Below are positions 23,020-33,880 of a DNA stretch of 64,000 bases, piece after piece. The translations under genes were made by a program, and so were the position numbers. The notes under the pieces are model-generated. The model searched no databases and was not told the origin of the DNA. It saw only the letters and a program-made list of their open reading frames with translations. Origin of the DNA: Schistocerca nitens. Its lineage: Eukaryota > Arthropoda > Insecta > Orthoptera > Acrididae. The DNA lies in assembly GCF_023898315.1 (NCBI RefSeq), contig NC_064622.1, positions 353,753,234 through 353,817,233 of the forward strand, given 5' to 3'. Positions within the stretch are counted from its first letter, which is position 1, and each line of letters opens with the position of its first letter.

Positions 23020-24517
23020 ATGGCGACGTTTTCCTTACTTGAACAGCGTGCAATGATTCGTTTTCTGAATTTGCGTGGTGTGAAACCTATTGAAATTCAT
23101 CGACAGTTGAAGGAGACATGTGGTGATGGAGTTATGGATGTGTCGAAAGTGCGTTCGTGGGTGCGACAGTTTAATGAAGGCAGAACATCGTGTGACAACA
23201 AACCGAAACAACCTCGGGCTCGCACAAGCCGGTCTGACGACACGATCGAGAAAGTGGAGAGAATTGTTTTGGGGGATCGCCGAATGACTGTTGAACAGAT
23301 CGCCTTCAGAGTTGGCATTTCTGTGGGTTCTGTGCACACAATCCTGCATGACGACCTGAAAATGCGAAAAGTGTCATCCAGGTGGGTGCCACGAATGCTG
23401 ACGGACGACCACATGGCTGCCCGTGTGGCATGTTGCCAAGCAATGTTGACGCGCAACGACAGCATGAATGGGACTTTCGTTTCGTCGGTTGTGACAATGG
23501 ATGAGACGTGGATGCCATTTTTCAATCCAGAAACAAAGCGCCAGTCAGCTCAATGGAAGCACACAGATTCACCGCTACCAAAAAAATTTCGGGTAACCGC
23601 CAGTGCTGTAAAAATGATGGTGTCCATGTACTGGGACAGCGAGGGCGTAACCCCTACCCATTGCATTCCAAAGGGCACTACGGTAACAGGTGCATCCTAC
23701 GAAAATGTTTTTAAGAACAAATTCCTTCCTGCACTGCAACAAAAACGTCCGGGAAGGGCTGCGCATGTGCTGTTTCACCAAGACAACGCACCCGCACATC
23801 GAGCTAATGTGGTGTCACCGCCAGACACCACACTTGCTAGGTGGTAGCCTTTAAATCGGACGCGGTCCGTTAGTATACGTCGGACCCGCGTGTCGCCACT
23901 ATCAGTGATTGCAGACCGAGCGCCGCCACACGGCAGGTCTAGAGACACTTCCTAGCACTCGCCCCAGTTGGACAACCGACTTTGCTAGCGATGGTTCACT
24001 GACAAAATACGCTCTCAATTGCCGAGACGATAGCATAGCCTTCAGCTACGTCATTTGCTACGACCTAGCAAGGCGCCATTACCAGTTACTATTGATACTG
24101 AGTCATGTACCGTCAAGAGCGACGCTCGTCATTACTGGATTAAAGTTAAGTATTCCACAAGCAACATCCGTTTTTCTAAAGTCTAATTTCCTTATCCTGT
24201 TCCAGACCTCACGCCAGCCTGCGTGAGCTAAAACGCGTGCCTTTCGGCTTCCTCTAATAATACGGTGTTGGCTCTCCTGCCAACCCACAACAGCTAACGT
24301 TACGCAACAGTTTCTTCGTGATAACTTTGAAATGATTCCTCATGCTCCCTACTCACCTGACCTGGCTCCTAGTGACTTTTGGCTTTTTCCAACAATGAAA
24401 GACACTCTCCGTGGCCGCACATTCACCAGCCGTGCTGCTATTGCCTCAGCGATTTTCCAGTGGTCAAAACAGACTCCTAAAGAAGCCTTCGCCGCTGCCA
24501 TGGAATCATGGCGTTAG
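23020..24517 (+). pseudogene. Mariner transposase split by an LTR insertion
   Basis: The frame starts MATFSLLEQRAMIRFLNLRG and shows the two HTH motifs, then VTMDETWMPFF (first catalytic Asp) and VLFHQDNAPAHRAN (second). Translation then enters the LTR and stops. After the LTR the same frame resumes with VTQQFLRDNFEMIPHAPY and SPDLAPSDFWLFP (third Asp), ending in AAMESWR. The two coding parts total 1008 bp including the stop, about 335 residues, normal for mariner, and I see no other stop or frameshift. All three catalytic Asp residues remain. I count 33 residues between the second and third, one fewer than the usual 34. Confidence 0.93.
23808..24292 (+). mobile_element. Solo LTR of an LTR retrotransposon
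   Basis: A 485-bp segment begins TGTGGTGTCACCGCCAGACA and ends CCAACCCACAACA, so it has TG...CA termini. It is bounded by the 5-bp duplication GCTAA at 23803-23807 and 24293-24297. There is no internal coding region, so this is the product of LTR-LTR recombination or an LTR-only insertion. Its orientation is set only by recall of the family. Confidence 0.88.
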
Positions 24518-24829
24518 CGTTGTGAAAAATGTGTACGTCAGCAGGGCGATTACGTCGAGAAGTAACGCCAGTTTCATCGATTTCGGGTGAGTAGTTGATT
24601 AGAAAAAAAATCGGAGGCCTTAGAACTTGAATGCACCTCGTATAAGTACGTACAAGAAATTACTTAAGATAATCATTTACTGTTCCTTCTCAGTTGCATA
24701 TTTTTTATTAGTATACATGTTTCGATCACTTTGGGTGATCTTCGAATTTATGCGTAATACTGGGAAAAAAAAGAACCACTTGGAAAGACGAAGTAGAGTT
24801 TGTTCCGATGACGGCATGTGCCACCTGTA

Positions 24830-26361
24830 GATGTACTGATAATGGTTTAAACGTCTTCCGCCAACAGAGAGCGTAGAGGAGTAGTTATCAGAGCGTAAGC
24901 TTTTTACGCTCTTTGCTAGCTAATGCTCACAGCCAGAAGGTGCAAACGTGTGAGACAAGCAGGCAACCATGCCACGAAGACGCACTCGAGCTTCTTACAG
25001 CAACTGAGTGAGTTTAAAAGGGGTCAAATTGTGGCGTTTCTAGAGGCGGAATGGTAATTTCAGAGTATTTCCACACAAATTGGACGGGTTGCGTCAGTTG
25101 TGGGACGATGCTGGTGTCAGTGGTCACGTGGATTCTCACACCCGTAGACAAGTTTCTGGACGTGCACACAGCACAGACGCTGCCAGATCGTCGTATTGTA
25201 AGGGCAGCAGTGGCAGATCGTACAGCTACCACGGCACAGACTATAGGGCTTGTGAGCCCAGACGTGTCAACACGAACTGTTGCGAACCGTTTAGGGCAAA
25301 CACGCCTCGAGCTATCTGCCAGTTACGCCACAACAGTGACGTGCAGGGCTCGACCAGTGCCGTCAGAGGATAACTTGGAAGATGGTCTTCAACGAAGAAA
25401 GCAGACAACGCCTACACGCAAGTTATGATTGTTTGCGCCTAGGACACAGACCTAGCGAGCGCTGTCTCGCAGAGTGCATGCATACAAGACGCATTGGTCC
25501 CACCCCACGCTTTGTCCGCCCCGATAGCTGAGTGGTCAGCGTGACGGATTGCCGTGCTACGGGCCCGGATTCAATTCCCGGCAGGGTCGAAGATTTTCTC
25601 CGCTCAGGGACTGGGTGTTGTCTTCATCATCATTTCATATCCCCATCCGGCGCGCAGGTCCCCCAATGTGGCGTCGAATGTAATAAGACCTGCACCAAGG
25701 CGGCCGGACCTGCGCCGCCAGGTGCCTACCGGCCAGTGTCGCCAAACGCTCATTTCCATACCCCACGCTCTATGGTGAGGGGTGCGATGAGCTACAGCAG
25801 TCCTCTTTAGCTTTGGTGCTTTCGAGGAGACGCTAACCGGGTTCGGTACTTGAAGAATGTTGTTAGACTCGTTCTTTTGGCGGTTTTGCAACGGGAAAGT
25901 GATATGTTATTCCAACAGGATAATGTTCGTCCACATGCGACCCGCGAGTCTCAACGTGCTCTACAAAATATGCAGTAACTTCCTTGGCCAGCACGATATC
26001 CGGACTGATCTACTATCGAACAAGCACGGTATGTGGTGCGATGAGAAGTGACTCGTGCCACTCAACTACCAACTCTTACAGAACTCCGTGAATAGAACGA
26101 GCAGGCATGGAATAACGTATCCCGTGACAGTATTCGCCATGTGCACGATCGACTAGATTCCTCAGTCACCACCTGACTTGGCGCCGGAGAAGGCAACGCC
26201 GCGTACTAATACGGGTGTTTCAGTGTGGGTCGATACCTGATACCTCAGAACCGCTTGTGCTATTGATCTGATTTGATGTACTCCATATGCCCTGCTACAA
26301 CAACAAATCTTGAGTGTATCGGAAACTTCTGAAAGGGTGTAATAATTTTTTTCCGGCAGTG
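24830..26361 (+). mobile_element. Tc1 family C relic
   Basis: Plus-strand remains of a Tc1 transposase gene. HTH pieces lie at 25010-25330, for example RRIVRAAVADRTATTAQTIG, with GLVSPDVSTRTVANR. The QQDN-type block FQQDNVRPHATRESQRAL is near 25910-25965, followed by LPWPARYPD. The right terminus is TTTTTTCCGGCAGTGTA, ending near 26361. The left terminus is not found. A SINE of family c interrupts it. Several frameshifts make it inactive. Confidence 0.75.
25512..25759 (+). mobile_element. SINE family c in Tc1 family C
   Basis: The tRNA-derived head CGCCCCGATAGCTGAGTGGT and a B-box-like GGATTCAATTCC are followed by the body AGATTTTCTCCGCTCAGGGA. The flanks share ACCCCACGCT (25502-25511 and 25760-25769), so the target duplication is about 10 bp. 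Confidence 0.88.
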
Positions 26362-26769
26362 TAGATGCGTCAGGGGTTGCCTTGACACTCGGAACCACAT
26401 TTCAGAGTACTCTTCTATGTAGTTCTGATTAGACAACTTGCTGATGCAACATCTGAAGATGATCCAGACTGATCTAAACATGTAACCTAATTAAAAATGC
26501 GCAACTGAGAAGGAACAAAATTTTGATATATCTTAAATGTCAATACAGTTCCTGAGTCTCTCAAGATGATAACGTCGGCTATAATAAAAGTTACTGTTCT
26601 CTCATATTGAAAAGATTTATATTTTCGGATCTCAGATTGCGGTGAAACTACAAAAAAAAAAAAAAATAATAAAATAAAAAAATAAAAAAAACCGGCATCA
26701 AGGCAAGACAGGCAGAACAATACACACGAAGAACTCACACAAAACTACCAGCAATACTTGATAATTGGG

Positions 26770-27530
26770 ATAAAATCCTGAAACGCGTTGTGCTATGCAT
26801 GAGTTATGTCTTATTAACCAATCATCAACGAAAGTTGTTCGAGTTATTGATGTATCAACGCGAACTGTCCAGTGTGTCTACAAGGAACAGTGTACCACGC
26901 ACAGCCGTATTACCTGGCGTAAGGGGGGCTGTTGTAACAAGATTCTAACCGACAGGGCACGGTGAGTAGCGCCACTAATTGTCGGTGTGATTAGTGCCTC
27001 CCGTCGGGTAGGCCGTTCGCCGGGTGCAAGTCTTTCGATTTGCGATTTGACGCCATTTCGGCGACTTGCGCGTCGGTGGGGATGAAATGACAACACCCAG
27101 CCCCTGAGCGGAGAAAATCTCCAACCCAGCCTGGAATCGAACCCGGGCCCTTAGGAGTGACATTCTGTCGCGCTGACCACTCAGCTACCGGGGCAGACAC
27201 TAATTGTCAGTGACAACCGGTAACAACCCCGACAGGAATTGCTGCTGACAGTGAATGTAGATCCTCCTCAATCAGTTCTCGAGCGAACATTGCAAAAGGA
27301 ATTGCATGCAAAGGGTCTTCACAGTCGGTTACCTCGCAGACGACTACCGGCAGCATGTACAGCTTCAGATCTTCAGTGGCCACGAAATTATAACAGCATC
27401 TGGAAATAACTGACTATATGGGTGTAGAAGAATCCAGAGTCCTGATTTTGCCTCTTTCCAAATGATACAGTGGGACAAGTGCATCGACGGCTCACTGAGC
27501 CGTTTGACCAGGAGTATGTCGAGGGTGTAC
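26770..27530 (+). mobile_element. Tc1 family D relic
   Basis: Scattered plus-strand matches to a Tc1 transposase: VSTRTVQCVYKEQ (HTH), KILTDRAR, then beyond the SINE, NVDPPQSVLERTL, KGLHSRLPRRR and LQWPR. Multiple frameshifts and stops are present and no TIRs are evident. The next Tc1 begins at about 27534. Confidence 0.6.
26988..27197 (-). mobile_element. SINE family c in Tc1 family D
   Basis: A minus copy ending in the head complement TCAGCTACCGGGGC. Target duplication CACTAATTGTCGGTG (26973-26987) and CACTAATTGTCAGTG (27198-27212), 14 of 15 identical. Confidence 0.94.
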
Positions 27531-27904
27531 ATGGGTTGGACAAAAGAGTGTGGGAACACTACGAGAAACGCTTGCTTGGACATAAATACAGCTGCTAGCC
27601 AAGCCTGCCGGTTGAACTGTTGTATCTGACCACGAACGGCGACTGTGGAATGTCCTCAATACGATGCAAGTGATGTCCAAGCTAAGTGAATTCTAACGTG
27701 CTCGTGCAGTGGGTGCTTCCTTAATGAGGGAAGACGAAGTGTTTGTTGTTTCATGAGACACCTTATTTAAGATTTATACTGCATACAGGGGAAGCGGGAA
27801 AACGGCATCCGCTAAGTCACAACTCGGACGAAAGTGCGTATTGAGTGATCGTGATGGACGCTCATTGACGAGGACTGTGATGTTAAATAAGAGGACGGCA
27901 GCTG

Positions 27905-28994
27905 ACAAGGGGAGGCCGCCAATTGTGAAATTCAGTTTCGATTCATACTGCGCATAATAAAAGCTCATGGCCAGAGGTGTAATGTGGCAAAGCACCAAGA
28001 TGCACTTCTCAGCCGTTGTCGAGAAAATCGACAGTTAAAAGAAACCGTTGCCGTGAAATACTCTCTACGATTGATAATTTTCCACAGCGTCGTGGCGCAG
28101 CGGTAAGCGCTCTGGTTCGTAATCCGAAGGTCGCCGGATCGAATCTCGTGCCATGCAACCTTTTTTTAGTATTTTTTAATCATATATATATATATATATA
28201 AATTGCTTATGCATGTTGGTGAAGGCGGATCGCTCTCCAATTGTACCGCCTCCATTTTTCCGTTTGTTTAACAGGGTGTACCAAAGCTCTCCCGTCCGCA
28301 CTGATTTTCTACGATGTTATAAGTTGCGCTAGGGACCGCATCTACCTTCTTTCGAAGTTAACAGGCAACTACGCTGTTATGCGGCGGCTCGTTTCGGCCC
28401 ATTCAACATCTGTCCTTCAAGTGTAACGAGCGAGTAACGGAGTTTATATTTCATACCTGCCACAGCAAATTTGTGTTCGTGGGGTCTCTATTCAAATTCG
28501 AACGTTTGACTTACGCTATACGTATTCGTTTCGGAATATCGTTTCTACGTCTTCCGTTAACTATACGTGGTTAACATTATGAAGACAATTAATAACATTT
28601 GTGAAGTCGCCAGTTTTTCCACGACAAACGACTTTCAACAACTTATTATATGCGTAATTGTTGCAACTGATTGCCGGGAATATATATATATATATTACAA
28701 ATATATATATTACAAAAAAAACAAATACTAAAAAAAAAGTTTGCATGGCCCGAGATTCGATCCTGCGACCTTCGGATTACGAACCCGAGCGCTTACCGCT
28801 ACACCACGACGCTGTAGAAAATTGTTAATCGTAGAGAGTATTTCACGGCAACGGTTTCTTTTAACTGTCGATTTTCTAGACAACGGTTGAGAAGTGCATC
28901 TTGGTGCTTTGCCACATTACACCTCTGGCCATGAGCTTTTATTATGCGCAGTATGAGTCGAATCTGAATTTCACAATTGGCGGCCTCCCCTTGT
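27905..28994. mobile_element. Large palindrome with tRNA-Thr-like modules in both arms
   Basis: Arms of about 290-310 bp (27905-28200 and 28681-28994) are inverted and highly similar, starting ACAAGGGGAGGCCGCCAATT on the outside. Each arm has a tRNA-like block (28087-28156 plus; 28743-28812 minus) with GTGGCGCAGCGGTAAGCGCT and an anticodon loop TTCGTAA, which would read CGT (Thr). A T-rich stretch and a (TA)n tract lie at the inner end of each arm. The 477-bp centre holds no domain. The tRNA-like blocks lack a proper acceptor stem, so I treat them as parts of the repeat and not as tRNA genes. Confidence 0.78.
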
Positions 28995-29314
28995 GAGTGT
29001 CGCGCTCGCGAAACTTCTCGCAACAAAACAACACGAGGACGAAACGTCGCCTAAGTTGGGAACTGCAGGGTGAGCTAGAATTTCAAAATAACTCAGCAGT
29101 GACGCAAACGCCCGTAACGGGATAAGGTGGTGCCGGAGCCATAAAACCTGCACTATAGAGCAATGAAAGAAAGTCGTTTCATCGGATGATTCTTGTTTCT
29201 CACTGTTTCCAACTTCTGGCCGAGTTTACGTTCCAACAGTGAAAGATGGTGGGGGTCCGATGGTGAATCTGGCTGCCGTACTGTGCTATCCTTGGGGCCG
29301 ATAGTTGCTCTCAA

Positions 29315-29512
29315 GCCGGCCGCTGTGGCCGAGCGGTTCTAGGTGCTCAAGTCCGGAACAGCGCTGCTGCTACGGTCGCAGGTTCGAATCCTGCCTTCGG
29401 CATGGATGTGTGTGCTGTCCTTAGGTTAGTTAGGTTTAAGTAGTTCTAAGTCTAGGGGACTTACGACCTCAGATGTTAAGTCCGTAAGTGCTTAGAGCCA
29501 TTTGAACCATTT
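29315..29512 (+). mobile_element. SINE family a in Tc1 family E
   Basis: Plus copy with a perfect 11-bp target duplication GTTGCTCTCAA at 29304-29314 and 29513-29523. Confidence 0.94.
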
Positions 29513-29839
29513 GTTGCTCTCAAGGTCGTATTACTGTCAAGGGTTACGTGGCCATTTTGGCGGATCAAGTCCGTCCCATGGTACAGTGTTTGTCCCCTAG
29601 TGGCGATGCTTTGTTCCAAGAGGACCGAGCCCCTGTTCACACACCTCGTATCGTCCAGCACGAGGATCAGTTGTCGCATCTCCCTGGCTACCACAGTCGC
29701 CATATCTCAATATTCTCGAGCCTTTCTGGTATACTTTGGAGAGAAGGTTGTGTGGTCTCTATCCACTTCCATCGTCGTTACCTCAACTTACCACTGTTTT
29801 CAGGAACAGGGGTATAACATCCGTTTAAAAAGGCAGCCA

Positions 29840-30975
29840 CTGCGGAACGACGGAAAGCTGGTCTCCTACACAAGTTTAGGCGCGATAATGTGTCCAACCC
29901 CTGTGGTCAAGACTGAGTTGGTTGTCTGATGGATTGGGGATGGTTTTCGTGCCACCAAGTGAGACCACGCAGACAAGGCACAATGAACGTGAAACACAAC
30001 ATTTACGTCAACAACCTGCACACACCTGCTGGTACGACTTTGTTAAGGTCTCTGCGGCTTGGTCCGATTCGAAGAGTGCTTCGGTATAGCATAGAGCCGA
30101 TTTATAATTTTTCATATGTTGTAAAAGGAAAACTTGAAGATAATCTGAAGGTGCCCCACAAATGGGAGACACGTTGTTAACAAAAGAATAAGTTGGAACC
30201 AAGACTGTTTTTAATTCAAATATTCTACATACAGTTGCTTTACCACACGACCCAATAGAGTGGAAGAAATTTTACAATAAATAACACTTCAAATTGCAGG
30301 AAAAAAGTAACTTTGTGTAGAATCGTAACGACTAAAGGAAAATTTAGTTTAAACGCAGAAATCCACAGATCTTCATTGATTTTTCGGCTACTTTCTCTCA
30401 AAAAGTATTGCGTAATTTTGACCAAATACGTCTGAAGGTAGAAAATATTCCCTCAACGGATGCAGTGTTGGCAGGGCAAGAAATGAGACATTAATAAAGT
30501 ACTAGTAAGTATGGGTCAGTTGTTGAATAAACTAATCATAGGAATTTAAATTGAACTGCTTCATCGTCAATACAAAAAAGTCCCAAAAACGCATAGAAAC
30601 CCAGTCGTACCCACTGTGCTTTTTAATACCCTGGTTTTTCTCAATCGTCATCTTCCCAGAAGGTATGGTCAACATTAAGAGGTATTGAGGAATGTTCATT
30701 CGATGCAAAAAGTTTCCGATGGACATATGCCCTATTCCGAATGGTTTCCGAGCTAGAAGACACTTAAAGCATATTTGTTTTTCGAGCTAGTGGTGCGTGC
30801 ATTTGTGTCTTAACCACCCACCGTCTTTGATGTTTCATTATAGACCAAACTACCTCGTTACTTTCAGCCCCTTCGATAGTAACTTCTTTCTGCCATTAAA
30901 CTAGCCCCTTGAACACGCAGTTGTCTACGGTGTGTTGTTAGTGAAGTAGTGCAAGAGATCAAAGCGTATCAAAGA
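29840..30975. other. Unassigned AT-rich stretch with one hammerhead-like motif
   Basis: No coding signature. A decayed motif lies at 30145-30176 (CTGAAGGTGCCCC, ACAAA, TGGGAGACACGTTG). It is followed at 30190-30212 by GGAACCAAGACTGTTTTTAA, similar to the tail of the 19739-20052 unit (CAACCAGACTGTTTTTAACC). This looks like a single-arm relative of that unit. Confidence 0.45.
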
Positions 30976-30979
30976 GAAG

Positions 30980-31995
30980 CATCGGTTAAATGAGTTTGTA
31001 TATGCGATGGCTAAAATGCCACATATTTCCGCTAGTGAAGAATATACAGATACGATTTCTGCTATGATAGTGCTCCTGGTCGTGTCGAAGAATACCGTGG
31101 GTGATTTACGACACGTCGAATTCCTGATCGTAGAGAGTTGACCAGCCTTTTCAGCGCGCTATGTAAAGAGATATTCTTCCAAGTTCCTATTTTTCTCCTG
31201 AACATGTAGTTCAACCACCTGTTCTGAAACAGCAACGCATTGGTGAAATGGAGCAGCGTAGTCCTACCACCAGCACAGGGCGACATTCTGCACGTATCTG
31301 TGTCTCGCGAACACATGTGTGGCGAACGCACTTGGAAAATTTGCATCCGTTTCACATACAGCATATTCGCTATCTTCACATTTTGTCACTGGTTAAATGA
31401 CGATCGCCATTTGCTGTCATTAGTAATTACACGGAATGGAATCAACAACTCACGTAATGATCATCGACGGTCGCAGAAAAATCCACACGCTACGGTGGAA
31501 ACAAATTTACAAGTTCGTTTTTGATCAGTGTCTGGTGCAGCACGATCGGTAATACGTTGAATAGGCCCAGGCATTTTAGAACAGCGATTGACGAGAACGA
31601 ATTACTTGCAATTTTGAGAAGATTCATTCCCTTGGCCATGAGGACTGCAGTGACTTCCAGAAAGACGGAACCCCTCCACATACACCTGACGTGTGAGGGA
31701 ACATTTCCAACCACACTTATACTAATCGTTGGATTGGTCGTGGTAGTGCAAATAACTGGCCACTAAGATCGCAGACATTATGCGATTGGATTTCTGTTTG
31801 TGAGGTTGAATGAAGCCTGAGGTGTACAAACGAAAACTGAAAGCACGTGATGAACTGGTCGGTCGCATCATGGAAGACGCTGCCCTCATGAGGGAATATA
31901 CAGAGGCACTCAGACAAACAACAGAATATGTACCCTCAAGAGTGCACAAATGCAATGAAGTTGGCAGTGGGATATTCCAACATTTATTGTGAACT
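30980..31995 (+). mobile_element. Fossil element with DUF4817-type transposase
   Basis: Short blocks in changing plus frames match this transposase family in order: NPHATVETNLQVRF (31475-31520), NRWIGRGSANNWP (about 31720-31760), then ELVGRIMEDAALM near 31850 and HKCNEVGSGIFQHLL at the end (31940-31990). Many stops and frameshifts. No TIRs identified. Confidence 0.68.
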
Positions 31996-32255
31996 GTACA
32001 CTAGCTATAATGTGTTTAGTATAATACATGGGAGTGAATGTGTTACAAAGACCCATTTTCCAGTTGCTACTTTGTAAAAAAACATGTTTAAGTGTTTACT
32101 GTTGTAGGCATTTAAATGTGTAAACCTGACAGTGTACTGATTGACACAAAGAAGAAATAACAATGTAGATAAGATGTTTTCTATTTCGGAAATCATTCGC
32201 AACAGAGCATATGTGTGTATGAAGTTTGTTTTTTGCTTCACATGATCATTTCTGT

Positions 32256-32440
32256 CGAATCCTTCAGGTGGAGTGACTGGAACTGATCGGCTGTCGGACC
32301 CCCTTACGTCTAATAGGCGCTGCTCGTTCGTGGTTGTTTACATCTTTCAGGCGGGTTTAGTGACATCTCTGAACAGTCAATGGGACAGTGCCTGTGGCAC
32401 AATATCAACAGTCAACGTCTATTTCCAGGAGACTTTTTTT
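32256..32440 (-). mobile_element. Tc1 family G, short 5'-region fragment
   Basis: The reverse complement matches the start of the Tc1 at 63456-64000 over about 180 bp, for example GACTGTTCAGAGATGTCACT, GCGCCTATTAGACG and CCGACAGCCGATCAGTTCCA, but lacks the TIR. Confidence 0.72.
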
Positions 32441-32659
32441 GATGTGTATATTTTGAGAGAGCTGAGCAGTTTAAATATTTGGTAACGACAGTCACCCACT
32501 AAAATGACACCTTTTATTAAATTAAACAGACTTTAATAGCAGTGAAAAGGGTCGATTTTGCCTTCAGACAACTTTGCCTTCTTCAACACTATTAATTCTA
32601 TCACAAAATGAAGCTAAATGATTCTAGAGAATTTAACATGTCGCATACACACATGATGT

Positions 32660-32800
32660 ACGTATGCAGACTGCAGCTCTGAATGAAAATTTATACCAAG
32701 GCCGGGATTCGAACCTGTGTCTCCTGCTCACTAGTCATATGCTCTAACCACTAAGCAGCCCTGGCACAGCAGCTTTTGCACAGCTGCACGGACTATTCTA
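32660..32800 (-). mobile_element. SINE family e (tRNA-derived), minus
   Basis: The minus strand reads GCCAGGGCTGCTTAGTGGTT, AGAGCATATGACTAGTGAGC and GACACAGGTTCGAATCCCGG (B box). Body on the plus strand: TGAATGAAAATTTATACCAAGG-type sequence. This is a fifth SINE type here, in one copy. Confidence 0.75.
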
Positions 32801-33546
32801 GCACGCTGCCTTCCTCGATCCACGCCGCAGCCCACTTGGTATTTGGAACTGGTACAAATTTTCATTAGTCGCTTCAGTCTATATTTATACACAATTTATA
32901 CAACCCTTACAAGAGCAGCTGTACACTGTATACAGTGTGTTTCCGTAAGAGCGTGCAAAAATGTAACAGGCAAAAAGGGAATGTTCCACTGAAAAATTTG
33001 AGATAGCCTGGGCTCGAAGAAGCCAGCTTAAGGAGATACGGAAGTAAACTTGTCTACCACTTTGTCTAGCATTACTGTTTTCCAACACATTTACAACAAG
33101 CATGCGTACAAGCTTACACGTACTGTGCTATTTATTTACACATACACTCATTATTTCCTGCAAGGAGACACGGAGGACAAGCCTGATCACCAGGAAGTCA
33201 TGATGCAGGTTTTGTTTACTTCACTTATTCATAAGGTGGCTCTGTTGTATCGTATTTACAGTGTCCCATCACAGAACGTGCTATGCATCAACGACGAACC
33301 CAGTTATTATTCAGCGCTTTTCAGAGACGTACAGTCCAATACGATGGAACAATACCGTTACAGTATTTCCTGGTCGCTGGACTGGAAGGGAAGATCGTAT
33401 TCCATGGCCTGCGAGGTCACCTGACCTGAATCCCCCTGATTATTTCCTATGGGGATATCTAAAGTCCCTAGATTGTGAGGCACCAACGGATATGGAGATG
33501 AAATTAGTTGCCAGAATTGTAGCTACCTGTGATGTGATCGAAACAC

Positions 33547-33748
33547 AAAAAAATGGTTCAAATGGCTCTGAGCACTATGGGACTCAACATCTTAGGTCAT
33601 AAGTCCCCTAGAACTTAGAACTACTTAAACCTAACTAACCTAAGGACATCACACACACCCATGCCCGAGGCAGGATTCGAACCTGCGACCGTAGCAGTCC
33701 CGCGGTTCCGGACTGCAGCGCCAGAACCGCTAGACCACCGCGGTCGGC
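33547..33748 (-). mobile_element. SINE family a nested in the 32934 element
   Basis: Perfect 11-bp target duplication GATCGAAACAC at 33536-33546 and 33749-33759. Confidence 0.95.
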
Positions 33749-33880
33749 GATCGAAACACACCGGGGATATTTGTCAGGGTGCGTCAAAAACTTATTCGTC
33801 GATGTCATGCTTGCACTGAGGTTGCTGTGCATCAGCGTCAGCACATTTTGTTAGATACAGTACAAATTGTAAGTTTATTG

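Larger units (their letters stand above)
22833..24642 (+). mobile_element. Full-length mariner interrupted by a solo LTR
   Basis: TIRs are essentially perfect over about 40 bp: CGAGGTGCATTCAAGTTCTA at 22835 and its complement ending at 24640, both flanked by TA. The coding region starts at 23020 and ends at 24517. The only visible lesion is a 485-bp solo LTR plus its 5-bp target duplication at 23808-24297. Uninterrupted, this would be a standard mariner of about 1.3 kb. Confidence 0.95.
24681..26517. mobile_element. Inverted arms with hammerhead-like motifs flanking a Tc1
   Basis: Left arm 24681-24755 and right arm 26446-26517 are inverted copies of about 70 bp, beginning TGTTCCTTCTCAGTTGC on the outside. 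Each contains the core CGAAGATCAC or CTGAAGATGATC, a small loop, then GATCGAAACATGTA (left, minus strand) or GATCTAAACATGTAA (right, plus strand). Tc1 family C lies between them. Either a foldback unit was split by the Tc1, or two single-arm units inserted in opposite orientation. Confidence 0.55.
27534..29830 (+). mobile_element. Tc1 family E, split by a large palindrome and a SINE
   Basis: The left part (27534-27903) begins GGGTTGGACAAAAGAGTGTG and matches the other family E copy at 42040. The right part (29000-29830) encodes the catalytic region: ISLFLTVSNFWPSLRS-type frames, then KGYVAILADQVRPMVQCLSP, DALFQEDRAPVHTPRIVQ and HEDQLSHLPGY. The 27905-28994 palindrome lies between the halves and a SINE sits at 29315-29512. 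The right TIR is not seen. Inactive. Confidence 0.78.

Noticed and set aside
28087-28812. tRNA-Thr(CGT) genes
   Set aside because: The tRNA-like blocks have mismatched acceptor stems, occur as inverted copies and are parts of a larger palindrome.
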